From Armigeres subalbatus (Eukaryota > Arthropoda > Insecta > Diptera > Culicidae), in assembly GCF_024139115.2 (NCBI RefSeq), contig NC_085141.1:377114995-377178994 (forward strand): a DNA stretch of 64,000 nucleotides, written 5' to 3'. Within the stretch, counting starts at the first letter, position 1, and the number at the start of each line of letters is the position of its first letter. The notes beneath the pieces were generated by a model. The model was not told the DNA's origin, did no database searches, and saw only the letters and a list, made by a program, of their open reading frames with translations. The translations under genes and the position numbers were made by a program. This document shows, in pieces, positions 1 through 11,560 of the stretch.

Positions 1-392
1 CGTCGTTAATGGCTGCTTTGACTGTATTCCAGCAGTCCTCAAGAGGGGCCCCATCGAGCTCACCCTCTTCCGGCAACGCTGCCTCAAGATGCTGCGTGTA
101 TGCAGTGGCGACATCAGGTTGCTTCAGTCGCTCTAGGTCGTACCGCGGCGGTCGTCGGTACCGAACATTGTTGATGACGAATAGTTATGGGCGCAGTTTC
201 ACCATCACCAGATAGTGGTCAGAGTCGATGTTAGCGCCACGATATGTCCTGACGTCGATAATGTCGGAGAAGTGCCGTCCATCAATCAGAACGTGGTCGA
301 TTTGTGATTCTGTCTGCAGTGGTGATCTCCAGGTGTACCGATACGGGAGGCTATGTTGGAAGTAGGCGCTGCCTACTGCCGGCCTTTGATCC
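1..392 (-). pseudogene. RTE-like LINE fragment, endonuclease C-terminal part
   Basis: The minus strand encodes the end of an APE-type endonuclease: a TWRSP stretch, then QIDHVLIDG, and the SDHYLV motif that carries the catalytic Ser-Asp-His of this family. The same motifs occur in the longer copy at 47917-51050, so this is the same or a sister family. After about 72 codons the frame breaks at a stop, then resumes in another frame with sequence matching the linker after the endonuclease. It runs off the window's left edge. The upstream boundary near 385-420 is not sharp. It is a dead fragment. Confidence 0.75.
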
Positions 393-420
393 TCAACCAC
401 CTTCCACCACCGAAAAATTT

Positions 421-865
421 AAATAGCGAAGCCACCTTCTACCACTAAAAAAATTTAAAAGACAGTTGCCGCATAATTAGCTACACTTTTGCTATAACTC
501 GGATCTAGCGTATGCTGGATAACGATCTTGCCCTTTCCCGCCTACGTATTTTTTCAAAGGTTTCGATGTGACGGAATCATTTTTGGAATCAGCTCATCAG
601 ACACCATGAGCGAGAAAGAATAAATACCACGTATCCGCGTATCCATGTGGCGCCATCATTTGTCATAATCAGCTCTACCTTTCTTTCTAATTGCTAAATA
701 CAAGCCTGAGCTCATTCTATATATGGAACTGAGCCAATACGAGATGAAAAGAACGTTAAATAATGAATTTGAAAATGACGATAATACTGATTAGAAAAAT
801 GTCCACGAATCCAGGAAAAAATGTGCATGTTGCTGAACAACAAACAAGTCATTGGATGCAAAAAA
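421..865. other. AT-rich intergenic stretch, nothing recognised
   Basis: No open frame with coding character, no clear inverted repeat and no RNA signature is visible. It separates the RTE-like fragment from the presumed 5' end of the Jockey-clade LINE. Confidence 0.4.
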
Positions 866-1134
866 TCAAGGACCGGTCAGACCGCATCGTGCTTTCGTGC
901 TGTGCGGTTCTTTCTCTCTTTGCGGAAGGAAGTTTTTAATACTACCCGAAGCTATTTTAATTTCTTAGCGCTATTTGTACCCACTGATCCCGTTACGATC
1001 TTTGCAAGGACCCGTGCCTTCGTTTTACGTTGGACCCGTTTGCGGAAGTAAAATTCCGACAAGCGGTGGTAACCCTGCAGGGACACCGTTCTGGGAAAAA
1101 AACCTCTTAGAAGGTCACGTCTCCACGCTCAGCA

Positions 1135-3210
1135 ATGAGCATTAATAAAAACAAGAGGAAGGAGTCTCTGAATTCTCCACTTCCTTCAAAGAAACAAGTT
1201 TTCAAGACCGTCCTGTCAAAGCGCGGAAAAATAGCAGGAAGCTGGAGACTTCAGATATTCCTTTTAACTCTAATATCGGAAATAAATCTTTTCCAATCGA
1301 ACCGAGCAATCAGTTCGATTTGATTAATGATGAAATTGAGCAAATCGAATATACCTCTAGCCCAGGTGATTCGATTCATGCGAAAAAGCAAAGGATTCCG
1401 CCAATTGTGGTATCTGTTGCCGAGTTTTCTGGCTTTCGGAATGAAATCTTGAGTAACCTTCAGGGGATCAAGGTTTCATTTCAGATTGCTAGGAAGGGTG
1501 ACTGCCGCGTTTTGCCGGGATCCTTTGACGATCGCAAACGCCTTCTTCAGTATTTAACTGAGAAGCGCCATAAATTCTTCACATACGACGACAAAACTGA
1601 GCGATTGTTCAAAGTCGTCTTGAAAGGTCTCCCCAGTGATGATAAATCACTGGATGAGATTAAAATTGAAATTTCTCAATTACTTGGATTTTCACCAGTC
1701 CAAGTACCGTAATCCGGGGAACATTGATCAGCGGGGTAACATTGATCAGTTGAACCATTTTCAAAAGATGAATAAAGTATTACTTTCTGTTATTACGATT
1801 ACTTATTATGAGTTAGGTATTTTAATCTTGACTAAATTTACTACCGAATAATATAATCTCCACTAGAATTTGCATTTAATTTTTGCCATAGTTTGAAAAA
1901 TAAAATCAACATCATTTTGTTAACTCACAGTAAGCTGCCATAAAAGCACTCAAAACAAGCATAATAACAAAAAAATTGAGATCGTACCTACAATTGGGTG
2001 ATAAGTAATCTTATTTTCTTTGTTTATCCATATTTTTTGTTTCAAAATTTTGATTTTTATTGTTGAAAAACCAGATAATTCACCTAGCGGTCATGATGCC
2101 TTACTCGAAACAATCAATACGCTTCGCCTCAGTATAAGGATTTCAAAAGTAATTGCCTACCTTAAGGCGTTTACAAACGCTTGCTTTATAGACGTAACAA
2201 AGTGAAATGATTGATGATCAAAGTTACCCCAAATTGGAAATTCGAAAAGCTAGACACAACTGATTGGTAAAACAATTGTATAATTATCAAATAATCCAGG
2301 ACAATAGCCTCAAACGTTCTACACGTAGCAGTACTCGTTTTAAAAATATGAAAAAGCAATCATTGATCAATGATACCCCGGATTACGGTAATTAAGATGA
2401 AAAAGAAATCCTACTCTGGTACTTCCCAGAGGGGCATTTCTCAAGAATTTTATTTAGTTCATTTTAACAAAAGTGAACTAAATAATATGAAAAGTTTGGA
2501 AAAGGCCTGTATTATGTCTCATGTCCGTGTTACATGGGAACATTTCCGCAGGCCTGGGGTAAATTTCCAAAACCCCACCCAGTGCCGTAAGTGCCAAAAG
2601 TGGGGTCATGGAACCAAACATTGTCACATGGATGCTAAATGCATGATTTGTGGTGGAACCTCTCACGCCAAGGACGCATGTCCTGTGAGAGAAGATTCCA
2701 ATAAATTTAAGTGCGCAAATTGTGGGGGCAATCATATATCCAATTTCTGGGAATGCCCTTCACGCAAAAAAGCTTTGAATTCCCGTGCAAAATTGATGAC
2801 GGGAAATTCCAATCGGATCCCAGATTCGACGGGTAGAAATTTTTCAAACGCTCAAATTTCGAAACCAGTTATCGGTCGAGCAATTCATACCCACCACAAT
2901 TCACAAACAAATTTTGCCGCTCGTCAACGGGTAGCAAACACTTCAATAAATTCCAATTATTCGAATGTACCTACGTATGCAAACATCGCTGCTGGTAGAC
3001 AAAATTTCTCTTCTCAAAATGAGGTTTATACCCATGTCCCAACGGAAAATAATGGTCATGTTGCTTTCGATTTTGATTTTTTAACTGAACACTTGCATCA
3101 CATGATTGATGCAATGTTCAAAGCAAATACCATTCCAGAAGCTGTTCAGGTTGGTATAAAGTACACACAAAAAATTGTTATCGGATTCCGTTTCAATGGA
3201 TCCAAAAATT
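1135..3210 (+). pseudogene. Gag-like ORF1 of the Jockey-clade LINE, split by a MITE
   Basis: ORF1 encodes an RNA-binding nucleocapsid-like protein. The part before the MITE reads from the ATG at 1135, changes frame near 1215 and continues to about 1706. The part after it starts at 2391 and carries three zinc knuckles: two of the form CX2CX4HX4C (CRKC...HC and CMIC...AC, about 2583-2690) and a third spaced CX2CX3HX6C (CANC...EC, about 2713-2757). Three knuckles are usual for Jockey gags. The C-terminal part contains the segment AAGRQNF, which is also present in the separate gag fragment at 46690-47405. The gag stop and pol start seem to have been lost by a short deletion near 3205, so gag reads straight into the endonuclease. 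Confidence 0.85.
1707..2388. mobile_element. TA-flanked MITE inserted in the LINE gag
   Basis: Perfect 13-bp terminal inverted repeats (CCGTAATCCGGGG) lie at 1707-1719 and 2376-2388 and are flanked by TA at 1705-1706 and 2389-2390. Both ends also carry ATTGATCA-type subterminal motifs, and the left end has a short direct repeat (ACATTGATCAG twice). Removing the element plus one TA makes gag continuous in frame (codons read V-Q-V-I-K-M across the join). There is no transposase ORF. Around 2075-2110 it holds a CACCTAGCGGT...TGATGCCTT block that is also found at the left ends of the elements at 14780 and 45953. The TA duplication is what Tc1/mariner-type transposition gives. Confidence 0.93.
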
Positions 3211-5761
3211 GGAATGCCCGCTCTCTAAAGGGTAAGGAAGATGAATTATTCAACTTCCTAACAGTTCATAATGTGCATATTGCCATTATAACAGAAACTT
3301 ATTTAAAGCCCGGACTCTCCATTAAAAGAGATCCAAATTATTTTATCTACAGAAATGATCGTCTTGACAGCGCCTGTGGTGGGGTCACCATTGTCATTAA
3401 TAGACGTATCAAACATAAATTATTTTCTTCGTTTGAAATCAAACATAAATTTTGGACAATTTTCCTTCATTGCAGCCTACTTGCCTTTTCAATGCAATGG
3501 GCAGCAAAAGAATTCGTTGAAAGCTGATCTTCAAATTTTGACTCGCAACAAATCAAAATTCTTCGTAATTGGTGACTTCAATGCCAAACACCGTTCATGG
3601 AATAATGCTCAAAGCAATTCCAACGGCAACATTTTATTTGAAGATTGTTCTGCGGGATATTATACTATTCAATATCCCAATGGCCCAACTTGTTTTTCAT
3701 CCACTCGAAATCCTTCGACAATTGATTTGGTTTTAACGGATTCAAGTCAGCTGTGTGGCCAATTGGTAACTCATGCTGACTTTGACTCTGATCACCTTCC
3801 TGTGACATTTGAAATCTCACAAGAAGCCATTTATAATCCAATCAGCTCTACTTTCAATTATCATAGAGCTGATTGGGATTTATATAAAACGTATATCGAT
3901 AGGAATTTTGATGTTGATATTCCTCTCGATACCAAAAGTGATATTGATAATGCTCTCGTATCTTTGACAAATTTAATTGTCGAAGCCAGAGGCATTGCAA
4001 TTCCTAAATGTGAAATTAAATTCAACTCCATTATTATTGACGACGACCTTCAGCTACTGATCCGTCTTAAAAATGTGAGGCGAAGGCAATACCAAAGAAC
4101 TCGCGATCCCGCGTTGAAAGTTATTTGGCGAGATTTGCAAAATGAAATTAAAAAACGTTTCGCTATTCTGAGGAATACCAGCTTTGAGAATAATTTCTCG
4201 AAGCTGGATCCCAGTTCGAAACCCTTTTGAAATTAACGAAAATTCTAAAAAACCTCAAAAGCCAATTCCAGCGCTTAAAGAGGGAAATAAAATTTTATTA
4301 ACAAATGGCGAAAAGGCTCAAAAACTTGCTCAGCAGTTCGAGAGTGCCCATAATTTTAGTCTAGGTCTCACTAGTCCAATTGAGGATCAGGTTACACGGA
4401 GCTTCGAAGACATTCTCAATCAAGAGAATGTTTTTGACCCTTCGTTGGGAACCAATTTGGATGAAGTGAGATCTATTACTAGAAAATTTAAAAATATGAA
4501 AGCCCCGGGTGATGATTCTACATACTTATCAAAAAACTTCCTAAGAGCTCTTTATCCTTTTTGGTTAATTTATTTAACAAATGTTTTCAATTGGCATACT
4601 TTCCAGAAAAATGGAAAAACGCCAACGTTGTTCCAATTTTGAAGCCGGACAAAAATCCAGCTGAGGCTTCTAGTTATCGCCCTATCGTACCTATTCTTCA
4701 ATAAGCAAACTGTTTGAAAAGATTATTTTATTTAGAATGATGGTTCATATTAATGACAATTCTATTTTTGCTGATGAGCAATTTGGTTTTCGCCATGGGC
4801 ATTCAACCGCTCATCAGTTATTAAGAGTTACGAACTTAATTCGGCTCAACAAATCTGAAGGATATTCGACTGGAGTTGCTCTTCTTGATATAGAGAAAGC
4901 ATTTGACAGTGTTTGCCATGAAGGTTTGATTGTAAAATTGATGAATTTTAATTTTCCTCTGTACATTATTAAACTGATCCAAAATTATTTATCAGATCGC
5001 TCACTGCAGGTAAACTATCAGAATTCTAAATCTGATAGATTACCTGTAAGGGCTGGTGTCTTCATTTTACTTCTGACTTACCTGATTTACCACCAGGGTG
5101 TCAAAAATCTTTGTTTGCAGATGACACAGGTCTCTCAGCCAAAGGGCGTAGCCTTCGTGTCATTTGTAGTAGATTGCAAAAAAGTTTGGATATTTTCTCC
5201 ACTTACTTGCAAAAATGGAAAATTTCCCCAAATGCTTCCAAAACTCAGCTTATAATTTTCCCACATAAGCCGAGAGCTTCTTATTTGAAACCTTCTAGCA
5301 GACATATTGTCACTATGAATGGGGTTCCAATTAATTGGTCTAGCGAAGCTAAATATTTAGGACTTCTGCTAGATCAAAAATTAACTTTTAATAATCACAT
5401 TGAAGGCCTTCAAGCCAAATGTAACAAATATATTAAGTGTCTATATCCACTTATAAACAGAAAATCAAAACTTTGTCTTAAGAACAAACTTTTGATTTAC
5501 AAACAAATTTTTAGACCTGCCATGTTGTATTCTGTTCCAATATGGACTAGTTGCTGCAATACCAGAAAAAAGGCACTTCAGAGGATTCAAAATAAAATTC
5601 TGAAAATGATTCTGAAGTTGCCTCCGTGGTATAGTATCAATGAACTTCATAGAATTTCTAATATTGAGACATTGCAACAAATGTCCAACAAAATAATTTC
5701 CAATTTTAGACAAAAATCGTTGCAATCTTCTATTGCAACGATTAACTCCTTGTACCCTTAG
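3211..5761 (+). pseudogene. ORF2 (endonuclease-reverse transcriptase) of the Jockey-clade LINE, inactivated
   Basis: The endonuclease begins at NWNARSL (about 3211) with the TETYLKP, GDFNAKH, TIDLVLTDS and SDHLPV motifs in order to about 3830, so its active-site residues are recognisable. The reverse transcriptase follows with KAPGDD (about 4500), a SSYRPI segment, FGFRHGHST (about 4781), the catalytic-aspartate segment LLDIEKAFDS (about 4883) and FADDTG (about 5113). The family's conserved PQGS segment between the last two is missing, a deletion of roughly 40 bp near 5061 with a frame change. At least four frame changes and a stop near 4700 make it non-functional. The C-terminal part ends at TAG 5759-5761. 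Confidence 0.88.
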
Positions 5762-5990
5762 TATAAAATAGGTTAAGATTAGTTTAAGTTGAAAACATTG
5801 AAATTTCTACATGGTTCAATTCAACCAGAGGAAAAATTCTAACTGCCAGAGGCAATTGAAATGTATTAATAATAACTAAAATTATAACATAGCAAATAAG
5901 GATGATAGTGTTAAGAAAACACGGAACACCTAGTCTAAGAGATGAATGCATGTATTAGATAATTAGCAAATAAAATTAGTTAAAAAAAAG
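5762..5990 (+). other. 3' UTR and A-tract of the Jockey-clade LINE
   Basis: AT-rich trailer after the pol stop, ending in a short A run at 5981-5989. The 8-bp target duplication of the next element begins only five bases later. Confidence 0.6.
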
Positions 5991-6002
5991 GATTGCTAGG
6001 AG

Positions 6003-6391
6003 CAGTGTTGTAAAATGTCATTTGCATTCGTTTGTATAATTTTCCCAGAACTTTTTTCAGTAGTTAGCTATCAACTATCAAGTATGACGAACTTATAGCG
6101 CATAAATGTGGCTACAACTTTATCTAACAAGACATTGCTGTAAATATGTAATCTGGGGCGTGGGAGGCAAAATGTCATTCAAATGACATTATGTCAAATG
6201 ACACGTGACATTTTGGAGAGATTTCACTTTCTAGCCTCAGATGTTATATTTAGAGCAATGTACCCTTGAACAAAAATATAGCACTACTCAAGCGTTATGC
6301 GTACATCTAAAATTATGAAATAAATTTGGCTTCTGAAGAAAGTTATGAACAAATTAGTCAAATGACATACAGATGACATTTTACAAGACTG
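6003..6391. mobile_element. hAT-type MITE beside the LINE tail
   Basis: Terminal inverted repeats CAGTGTTGTAAAATGTCAT (6003-6021) and, at the right end read in reverse, CAGTCTTGTAAAATGTCAT differ at one base. The element is flanked by a perfect 8-bp duplication GCTAGGAG at 5995-6002 and 6392-6399. An 8-bp duplication and CAG-starting ends are the hAT superfamily signature. Length is 389 bp with no ORF. The interior has further AAATGACAT/ATGTCATTT palindromic motifs. Confidence 0.92.
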
Positions 6392-6399
6392 GCTAGGAG

Positions 6400-7080
6400 C
6401 AAAGTTATAGTTCAGTGTCTGGAAGCAGTTACTGTCAAAATAATTCATAGCATAGTATTAGTGGATGATAGAAAATGTAAACAGCAAATGGTGACGTACA
6501 TATTTGCACGACTTCTTATGGGAGCGAATTCGAATGTTGTAGTGAAAGCTTTTTCGCCATACACGAAAGGCACGCACACAATATATGGATTTCCATACCT
6601 TAGTATTTATTTTCATTGATCCTCCATTATGGCGAGCGTTGAAAGCTGGATTTGGATTTGACGTCCCGAGCAGCACAAGTCAGACAAAAATGGTTGCAGC
6701 AACTTTATTGTGACTGAATCTGATCACATATGAGTTGCATAAACCTATGTGGGATATGTGTGCTGCTAGGGGTTATTGTCTCAATATGGGGACACTTGAT
6801 CCCTTATTAGACACCCATACAAAAATTACAATACAATCTTAGTGGTAATGTGATAAATACGGTCCAGCCACCTAAGGCAATTGCGGACAAATAACAGTCA
6901 TCCATATTTATTCGCTTTTTTCATGCACGTACTTTCTGTTGTAGCCTACAGTAGTGTATTTGTTTACCAGCCGATGATTGCTAGAACGACTCAAATTAAA
7001 CTCAACAAGGATTCCGACGAGAATCTTCAGATACAGTCGCCTCTCCACATCTCGATATTTAAGGGACCATCGAGATAAGG
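6400..7080. other. Anonymous AT-rich DNA with one short dispersed repeat
   Basis: No gene is recognised. About 6775-6830 (ATATGGGGACACTTGATCCC and a CACCCATACAAAAATT end) matches, in reverse orientation, about 56395-56450, so it belongs to a dispersed repeat family. Confidence 0.4.
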
Positions 7081-7420
7081 AGAGATCGAGGAATGGAAGG
7101 AAAATTTAAGTGCATAATAGATCAGAAAATGCTCGTTGCTATAAAAAACGACAACAAAACAAATGTCATCCCTTGTTTTTAATATGTTTGTTATTGTTCA
7201 AAAATAGTCTAGTAGCCTAGAAATTTGAATATATCGACATAGAGAGAAATAATTCTGAACAAAACATGACCAGAACACATCGAGATAGAGAGATATCGAG
7301 ATAGGGAGGTTATCGAGATGTAGAAAGCCCAAATGTATGGAGATCGAAGGGACCGAGGAAACCATCGACATAGGGAGAGTTATCGAGATATAGAACATCC
7401 AGATTTAGAGTGTCTGTAGA
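7080..7420 (+). repeat. Degenerate ATCGAGATAGGGA-type repeat
   Basis: The motif ATCGAGATA with GGGAG or GAGAG spacers recurs irregularly (for example near 7035, 7080, 7279, 7292, 7310 and 7384). It is purine-rich on the plus strand. The short ORFs across it are repeat artefacts. Confidence 0.6.
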
Positions 7421-7439
7421 GTTTAGAGTAGTGTGACTG

Positions 7440-7810
7440 TATTTCGACTGGAATCCTCCAAGCGTACCGAAGGGAACCTCCTCGAATTCTGAAGGCAATC
7501 CCTCAGGAACTCTGACAGGAATATTCCAGTGAGTCCGAAGGGAATGATTCAGTGATTCCAAATCCTGCCGGGATGTCGACGGAAATCTTCCAGGGCTTCT
7601 GCCGGGAATATTTCAAAAATTCCAACGGGAATATTGCAGGGATTTCGCCAGAAATTCGCCAGGAATTCCAATAAGAATCTTCTAGGGAATGTTCCAGGGA
7701 TTCCGATGGGAATGTTCAAGAAAGTTCGATGGAAATGTTTTAGGGATTCCAATGAAACTCTTCTAAAGATTCCGAATGAAATCCTTCAGCAATTCCGTCG
7801 GAAAGCTTCC
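7440..7810 (+). repeat. Degenerate tandem repeat, about 24-30 bp unit with AGGGATTCCGATGGGAAT core
   Basis: Diverged units carrying CCAGGGATTCC / GGGAATNTTCC words follow one another. Related arrays lie at 8165-8765, 23385-23660 and 34125-34545, so this is a dispersed satellite-like family. ORFs here are artefacts of a repeat with few stops. Confidence 0.65.
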
Positions 7811-7913
7811 ATAAACTCCAAAGTGAATTTACAATGTTATGAAAACTCATATGAGAATATGTACGTTATGTGGAAGATATTGATTTGGAAAATGTATTGG
7901 AGGTAACCACTTT

Positions 7914-7987
7914 CCCTTCGATGGGACTCGAACCCATGACCCTACAGTACGCTAGACTGGTGCTTTAACCAACTAAGCTACGAAGGA
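7914..7987 (-). repeat. tRNA-like sequence (anticodon position AGC), member of a dispersed repeat
   Basis: Read on the minus strand it folds as a cloverleaf. The acceptor TCCTTCG pairs with CGAAGGG (one T-G pair). The D arm is GCTT...AAGC. The anticodon stem is CCAGT/ACTGT (one mismatch) with loop CTAGCGT, and the T arm ATGGG-TTCGAGT-CCCAT is perfect. Box A (TAGCTTAGTTGG) and box B (GGTTCGAGTCC) are present. A second, worse copy at about 26121-26190 shares the preceding GACGGAGG and about 30 bp of upstream sequence, so this is better read as a tRNA-derived repeat than as a working tRNA-Ala gene. No close T-run terminator is seen, and the variable loop is 6 nt. Confidence 0.6.
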
Positions 7988-8164
7988 CCTCCGTCGGCCT
8001 TCGCAACCTAGCGGCTACTGAACGAGCTCGAGATTCCCAAATTGGACGCATAGTCAAATCACTCGCAATCCATTTCTCAATACTCACGCTTCTCTAATGT
8101 GGACCTGTACTATACACATGTGGAAGTATTGGCATGAGAAATGGATTGCGAATGATTTGACTAC

Positions 8165-8765
8165 GGGAGGGATTTCGGTTCCGAAGGGAAACCTCCAGGG
8201 ATGTTAAAACAAATCATAGAGGGGTTCCAAAGCAAAGCATCGAAGGAATTCGAAGCAAATCATCGAATAATTTAGAAGCAATTCGTCCGAAGTTATTCGT
8301 CGAGGGAGTCCGAACTAAATGTTTGAGGAATTCCGAAGCAAACCGTCGATGTATTCCGAAGTGAATCATCGAATGATTTCGAAGCAATTCGTCGAGGGAT
8401 TCCGAAGTAAATCATTGAAGTGTTCTGAAACAAATCGTCAAGGAATTCTGCAGTAAATCTCTGAATGATTCCGAAACAAATCTTTGGACGATTCCGGAGG
8501 AATTCCGAAGTAATTCAACGAGAGATTCGGAAGCAAATCCTCCATGAATTTTAAAGGTTATTCCCCACATATTCCCAAGGGTGTCGCTCAACAAAGCCGA
8601 AAGGAATCCAGTGTGAATTCTTCAGGATTCCAGTTGGAATGTTTCAATGATTCTGAAAGGAATTCTTCAAAGATTCGAATGAGAATTCTTCTCGGATTCT
8701 GTTGGTAATTAGACTGGAATTCTGATGAGAATCCTTCTCGGATGCTGATGGTAATTGTGAAGATT
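8165..8765 (+). repeat. Degenerate tandem repeat, GGGATTCCGAAGCAAATCATCGA-type units
   Basis: Units of roughly 24-30 bp with the words ATTCCGAAG and AAATCATCGA repeat with many substitutions. The array is related to 7440-7810. No ORF of interest. Confidence 0.65.
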
Positions 8766-9699
8766 ATCATGCTGATAGGCAAGCGAAAGTTTGCTGGAAA
8801 ACGGTCACTCTAATCCGTGCCGGATGACCACATGTCTTTGACTGCTAGTGAGGTATTACGATTGCTTTGATTGATATCATTGGTTGGTTCTCCGATGTTG
8901 TTCAAATCAAGCTTACTTTGATGCTTTCAAATCAATTTAATTTAATTTTCATAACTAACACCATGTGCAATTTCACTGACACACAGGAATCTTTCTCTAA
9001 AATGAGAATTCACTCATTTCATTATGATAGGGTGAATATGGGAGATAACACTTTTGTTTTCAAACTTTTTCAGTAATCCATTATGCTATATGCTAAACAT
9101 TGATATCACGCTAACTAACTTTCCAAAACCTAGAGGGGCTTTTTTTTTCTCGGGAGGGCTAAGCCCTCTCTAGCCCCCCTTATTTACGCCAATTTCCCCC
9201 GAATATTTTGACAGCACTCCAAAAATCCGATTTTTGACAGCACTCCAAAAAATCGAATTGGGTATCAATAACAACAATAATTTAAGGACTGTCATACTTC
9301 AGTAAAGCTAAATACTATATTTCTTAGAGAGTCTGTGTGGAAATCGCGTGTGTTTATTTATTTTTGGATTTAATTCATCGGAAATTAGAGAATGGGATCA
9401 AGTCTCTCCAGTATCTCCTACAGGATCATTTAATTCATCAGCATGAACTAAATAATGGCTTCTGTAGTAGTCAAAAATGACTGTAAATTGAACTTTTCAA
9501 CATTTATCAACCAACTTCTATTATTTCAACATTTCCATATCACCAAACTGGTGCATTCCCAAATGGGTGTCATATTCGACATCCTCACCTTGCTTTCTTC
9601 CACATGTTGCTGGTTTCCTCTGGCAGAAAGGAGTGTGAGAAATTTTCCCATTTAGCGCAACCGACCAATCCTTCGCCACATCAGTGAATGGAAGAGTAA
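8766..9699. other. Anonymous DNA without recognisable gene
   Basis: It contains a short local duplication (TTGACAGCACTCCAAAAA about 9209-9225 and again 9234-9251) and a T-run next to a palindromic GGGCTAAGCCC at about 9156-9166. No coding exon is supported. Confidence 0.35.
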
Positions 9700-10220
9700 T
9701 AAACTTTTCCTTTCATCCGTATCGGGACAGTCTTCCTCGTCGTCGTCGTCGTCGGTTGCTCGCCTTGATCAGCGAAGGGAAGCGCAAGATGCCTTCGGGA
9801 AAACCATCCAGATTCCGCTAAACCGGCTAGCCTCGTTGGTTTCACGCTGCCGCCGCCGTCGCCAAAAAGGATGTTCGGAAAATAGATTTTTTTTGTTGAA
9901 CACGTGTTAATGCAGTGCTGGTGTCGGTGTCACCTAGCACAACCTGTTAAACGGAAAACCCAACGATCGGCGACTTTCCGACCCCTGCCCGAGGCAAACC
10001 GGAAGCGTGCAAAGCAACATGTGAGTTGTGCGCTCTCTTCCAGTCGGTGGAAGTCCGGAAGCGAGGAAGATTGTTAATAATGAAAAGTGTCATCGTTCGT
10101 CAGAGAAGAAACTGAGAACTCAGTCTTTGATAGCGTTAGCGTTGCACTCAGTACTGGGGTGGATTTAATTATCTACCTCGTTCGAGCGCATTGGGACGTG
10201 ACGGTGAGTAATGGTTTGGT
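9700..10220 (+). promoter_or_regulatory. Candidate promoter and first non-coding exon of an unidentified gene
   Basis: This stretch is GC-richer than its surroundings and free of visible transposon repeats. It has a TCG microsatellite (about 9729-9752), several palindromic and CG-containing words, a CTCAGT initiator-like word near 10147, and a good splice donor, GACG|GTGAGTAATG, near 10204. That combination is typical of an insect 5' exon. No downstream exon on the plus strand could be matched, so the gene is unknown and the call is inference. Confidence 0.3.
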
Positions 10221-11400
10221 TAAGAGGCTCTAATTTGACGTCTTGTTCCATCGGTGAAAGATTTTCGTCACCAACTTTTCGTCTCGTGATGAGCGAAATT
10301 CGAAGAAGGTTACCGAGTAAGTGCATCCGGTTAAATCGATCAATTTGGAGGAGATATGCTCCCCTCCGAAAACCAACATCATCCAATTCGAGCTAACGAG
10401 CGCCGTTTCGTTCTCTCGCTCACATCGCTTCACTATGATAGCAGTGATATCTGATTCCAACGGCAAACATATCTTACCCCACCACCGAAGAAAAAACGCC
10501 AAAAGATTATGGATGACATCCAATCTAATGCAGCCTTCCACGTTGAGTTATGCAAATACCTCACGACATGTGCTCAGCGGTAACGACCATCGCCGCATCG
10601 CACAACCCCAGATATGGTGTGGCCGTGGCCGGACCCTAATTGAGGTTATGCTCGCTGGCTGCGGATGTTGCGGCTATATCGCATGTCCATCTGCAGGACG
10701 AAGATAAATCGATCCATATCCGTCGCAGCATTGGCTTTAGTTTCTCGGCGAAACAAATAAGCCAATAATTGGTTCGATTGCTGACTACGCTTACTCGGTG
10801 CTTGACGTGGAACATTTGTTTGAAATGTGTGCGGCAGTGACGCGCAGGACTACAACGGTTCTAACCCTTCTCACTCATCATCATCCATCGGGTTCGACTG
10901 AGCGCGTATATGGAGACGAGGGAGGAATCGGAAAGGGAAAGGGTTCTAGAAGAGGTCTGAAGAGGGTCTCAAATTGCCAAGTAATTCAATGAGAATGGGT
11001 GCTAAGCGATATTTTTCCACTCACGATAATTTGACATCTGACACGGCGATGGATGGGTCTATCTATGTGATCCGATAGGGTTAAAACCATTACTCGTCCC
11101 ATTTGTTTGATGTTTGTACTCTATTTGAAGTGCTTTGTTTATTTGTTTCCTTTGCACTTCACTGGAGCTTTTTCTTTGTGTTTCAGAAATACTATAGCGC
11201 TTCTTGTTGTTAAACAGTTATAGTTGTTAAAATTGAAACCATTTTCCTTTTGTCTGGGTGATTCTGGAAAAGGAAATATTTCGAATATCACTTTGGCTAA
11301 AGAAAATCAGATGGATCCTTCCGCATTCATTAAACATTCAAATTTGTCCAGGAAGCACATATGGGTTTCGGCGTGAAATCTCTATTATTTCAACCAGGAT
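10221..11400. other. Largely single-copy-looking DNA, function unknown
   Basis: Mixed composition, no inverted-repeat element and no recognisable protein. Several short overlapping ORFs on both strands (about 10165-10707) show no domain. It could be intronic or regulatory DNA of the gene suggested at 9700-10220. Confidence 0.3.
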
Positions 11401-11404
11401 TTTT

Positions 11405-11560
11405 AAAATTTCCAGGAAAGTCTTCTACGGACAATTATCTGAGCTTCTGAAAATTGCCTAGACCGGCACCGGGAATCGAACCCAGCCACCCTCAGCATGG
11501 TCTTGCTTTGTAGTCGCGCGTCTTACCGCACGGCTAAGGAGGATCCCCTAATTTAACGCT
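11405..11560 (-). repeat. Feilai-like SINE fragment (tRNA-derived head)
   Basis: On the minus strand the sequence runs GGATCCTCCTTAGCCGTGCG, then a TACAAAGCAAGACCATGCTG segment, box B GGTTCGATTCC and GGTGCCGGTCTAGGCAATTT. This is the tRNA-like head of the Aedes Feilai SINE as I remember it. A longer relative lies at 58345-58605. The body downstream of the head (11405-11460) is diverged or lost. Confidence 0.7.

Larger units (their letters stand above)
866..5990 (+). mobile_element. Jockey-clade (Juan-like) non-LTR retrotransposon, degenerate full-length copy
   Basis: The order is a 5' leader of about 270 bp starting near 866 (approximate), a gag-like ORF1 from the ATG at 1135, ORF2 with endonuclease and reverse transcriptase from about 3210 to 5761, a 3' UTR of about 220 bp and a short A-tract at 5981-5989. 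This two-ORF plan with CCHC knuckles in ORF1, an APE endonuclease, an FADD-type reverse transcriptase and a poly-A end is that of the Jockey clade; the wording of the gag resembles mosquito Juan elements from memory. The copy has frameshifts near 1215, 3480, 4230, 4640 and 5060, an internal deletion in the reverse transcriptase and a 682-bp MITE in gag (1707-2388). No target duplication of the LINE itself was identified. Confidence 0.85.

Noticed and set aside
7914..7987. Functional tRNA-Ala(AGC) gene
   Set aside because: A sister copy shares flanking sequence, the anticodon stem has a mismatch, the acceptor has a T-G end pair and no nearby T-run terminator is seen.
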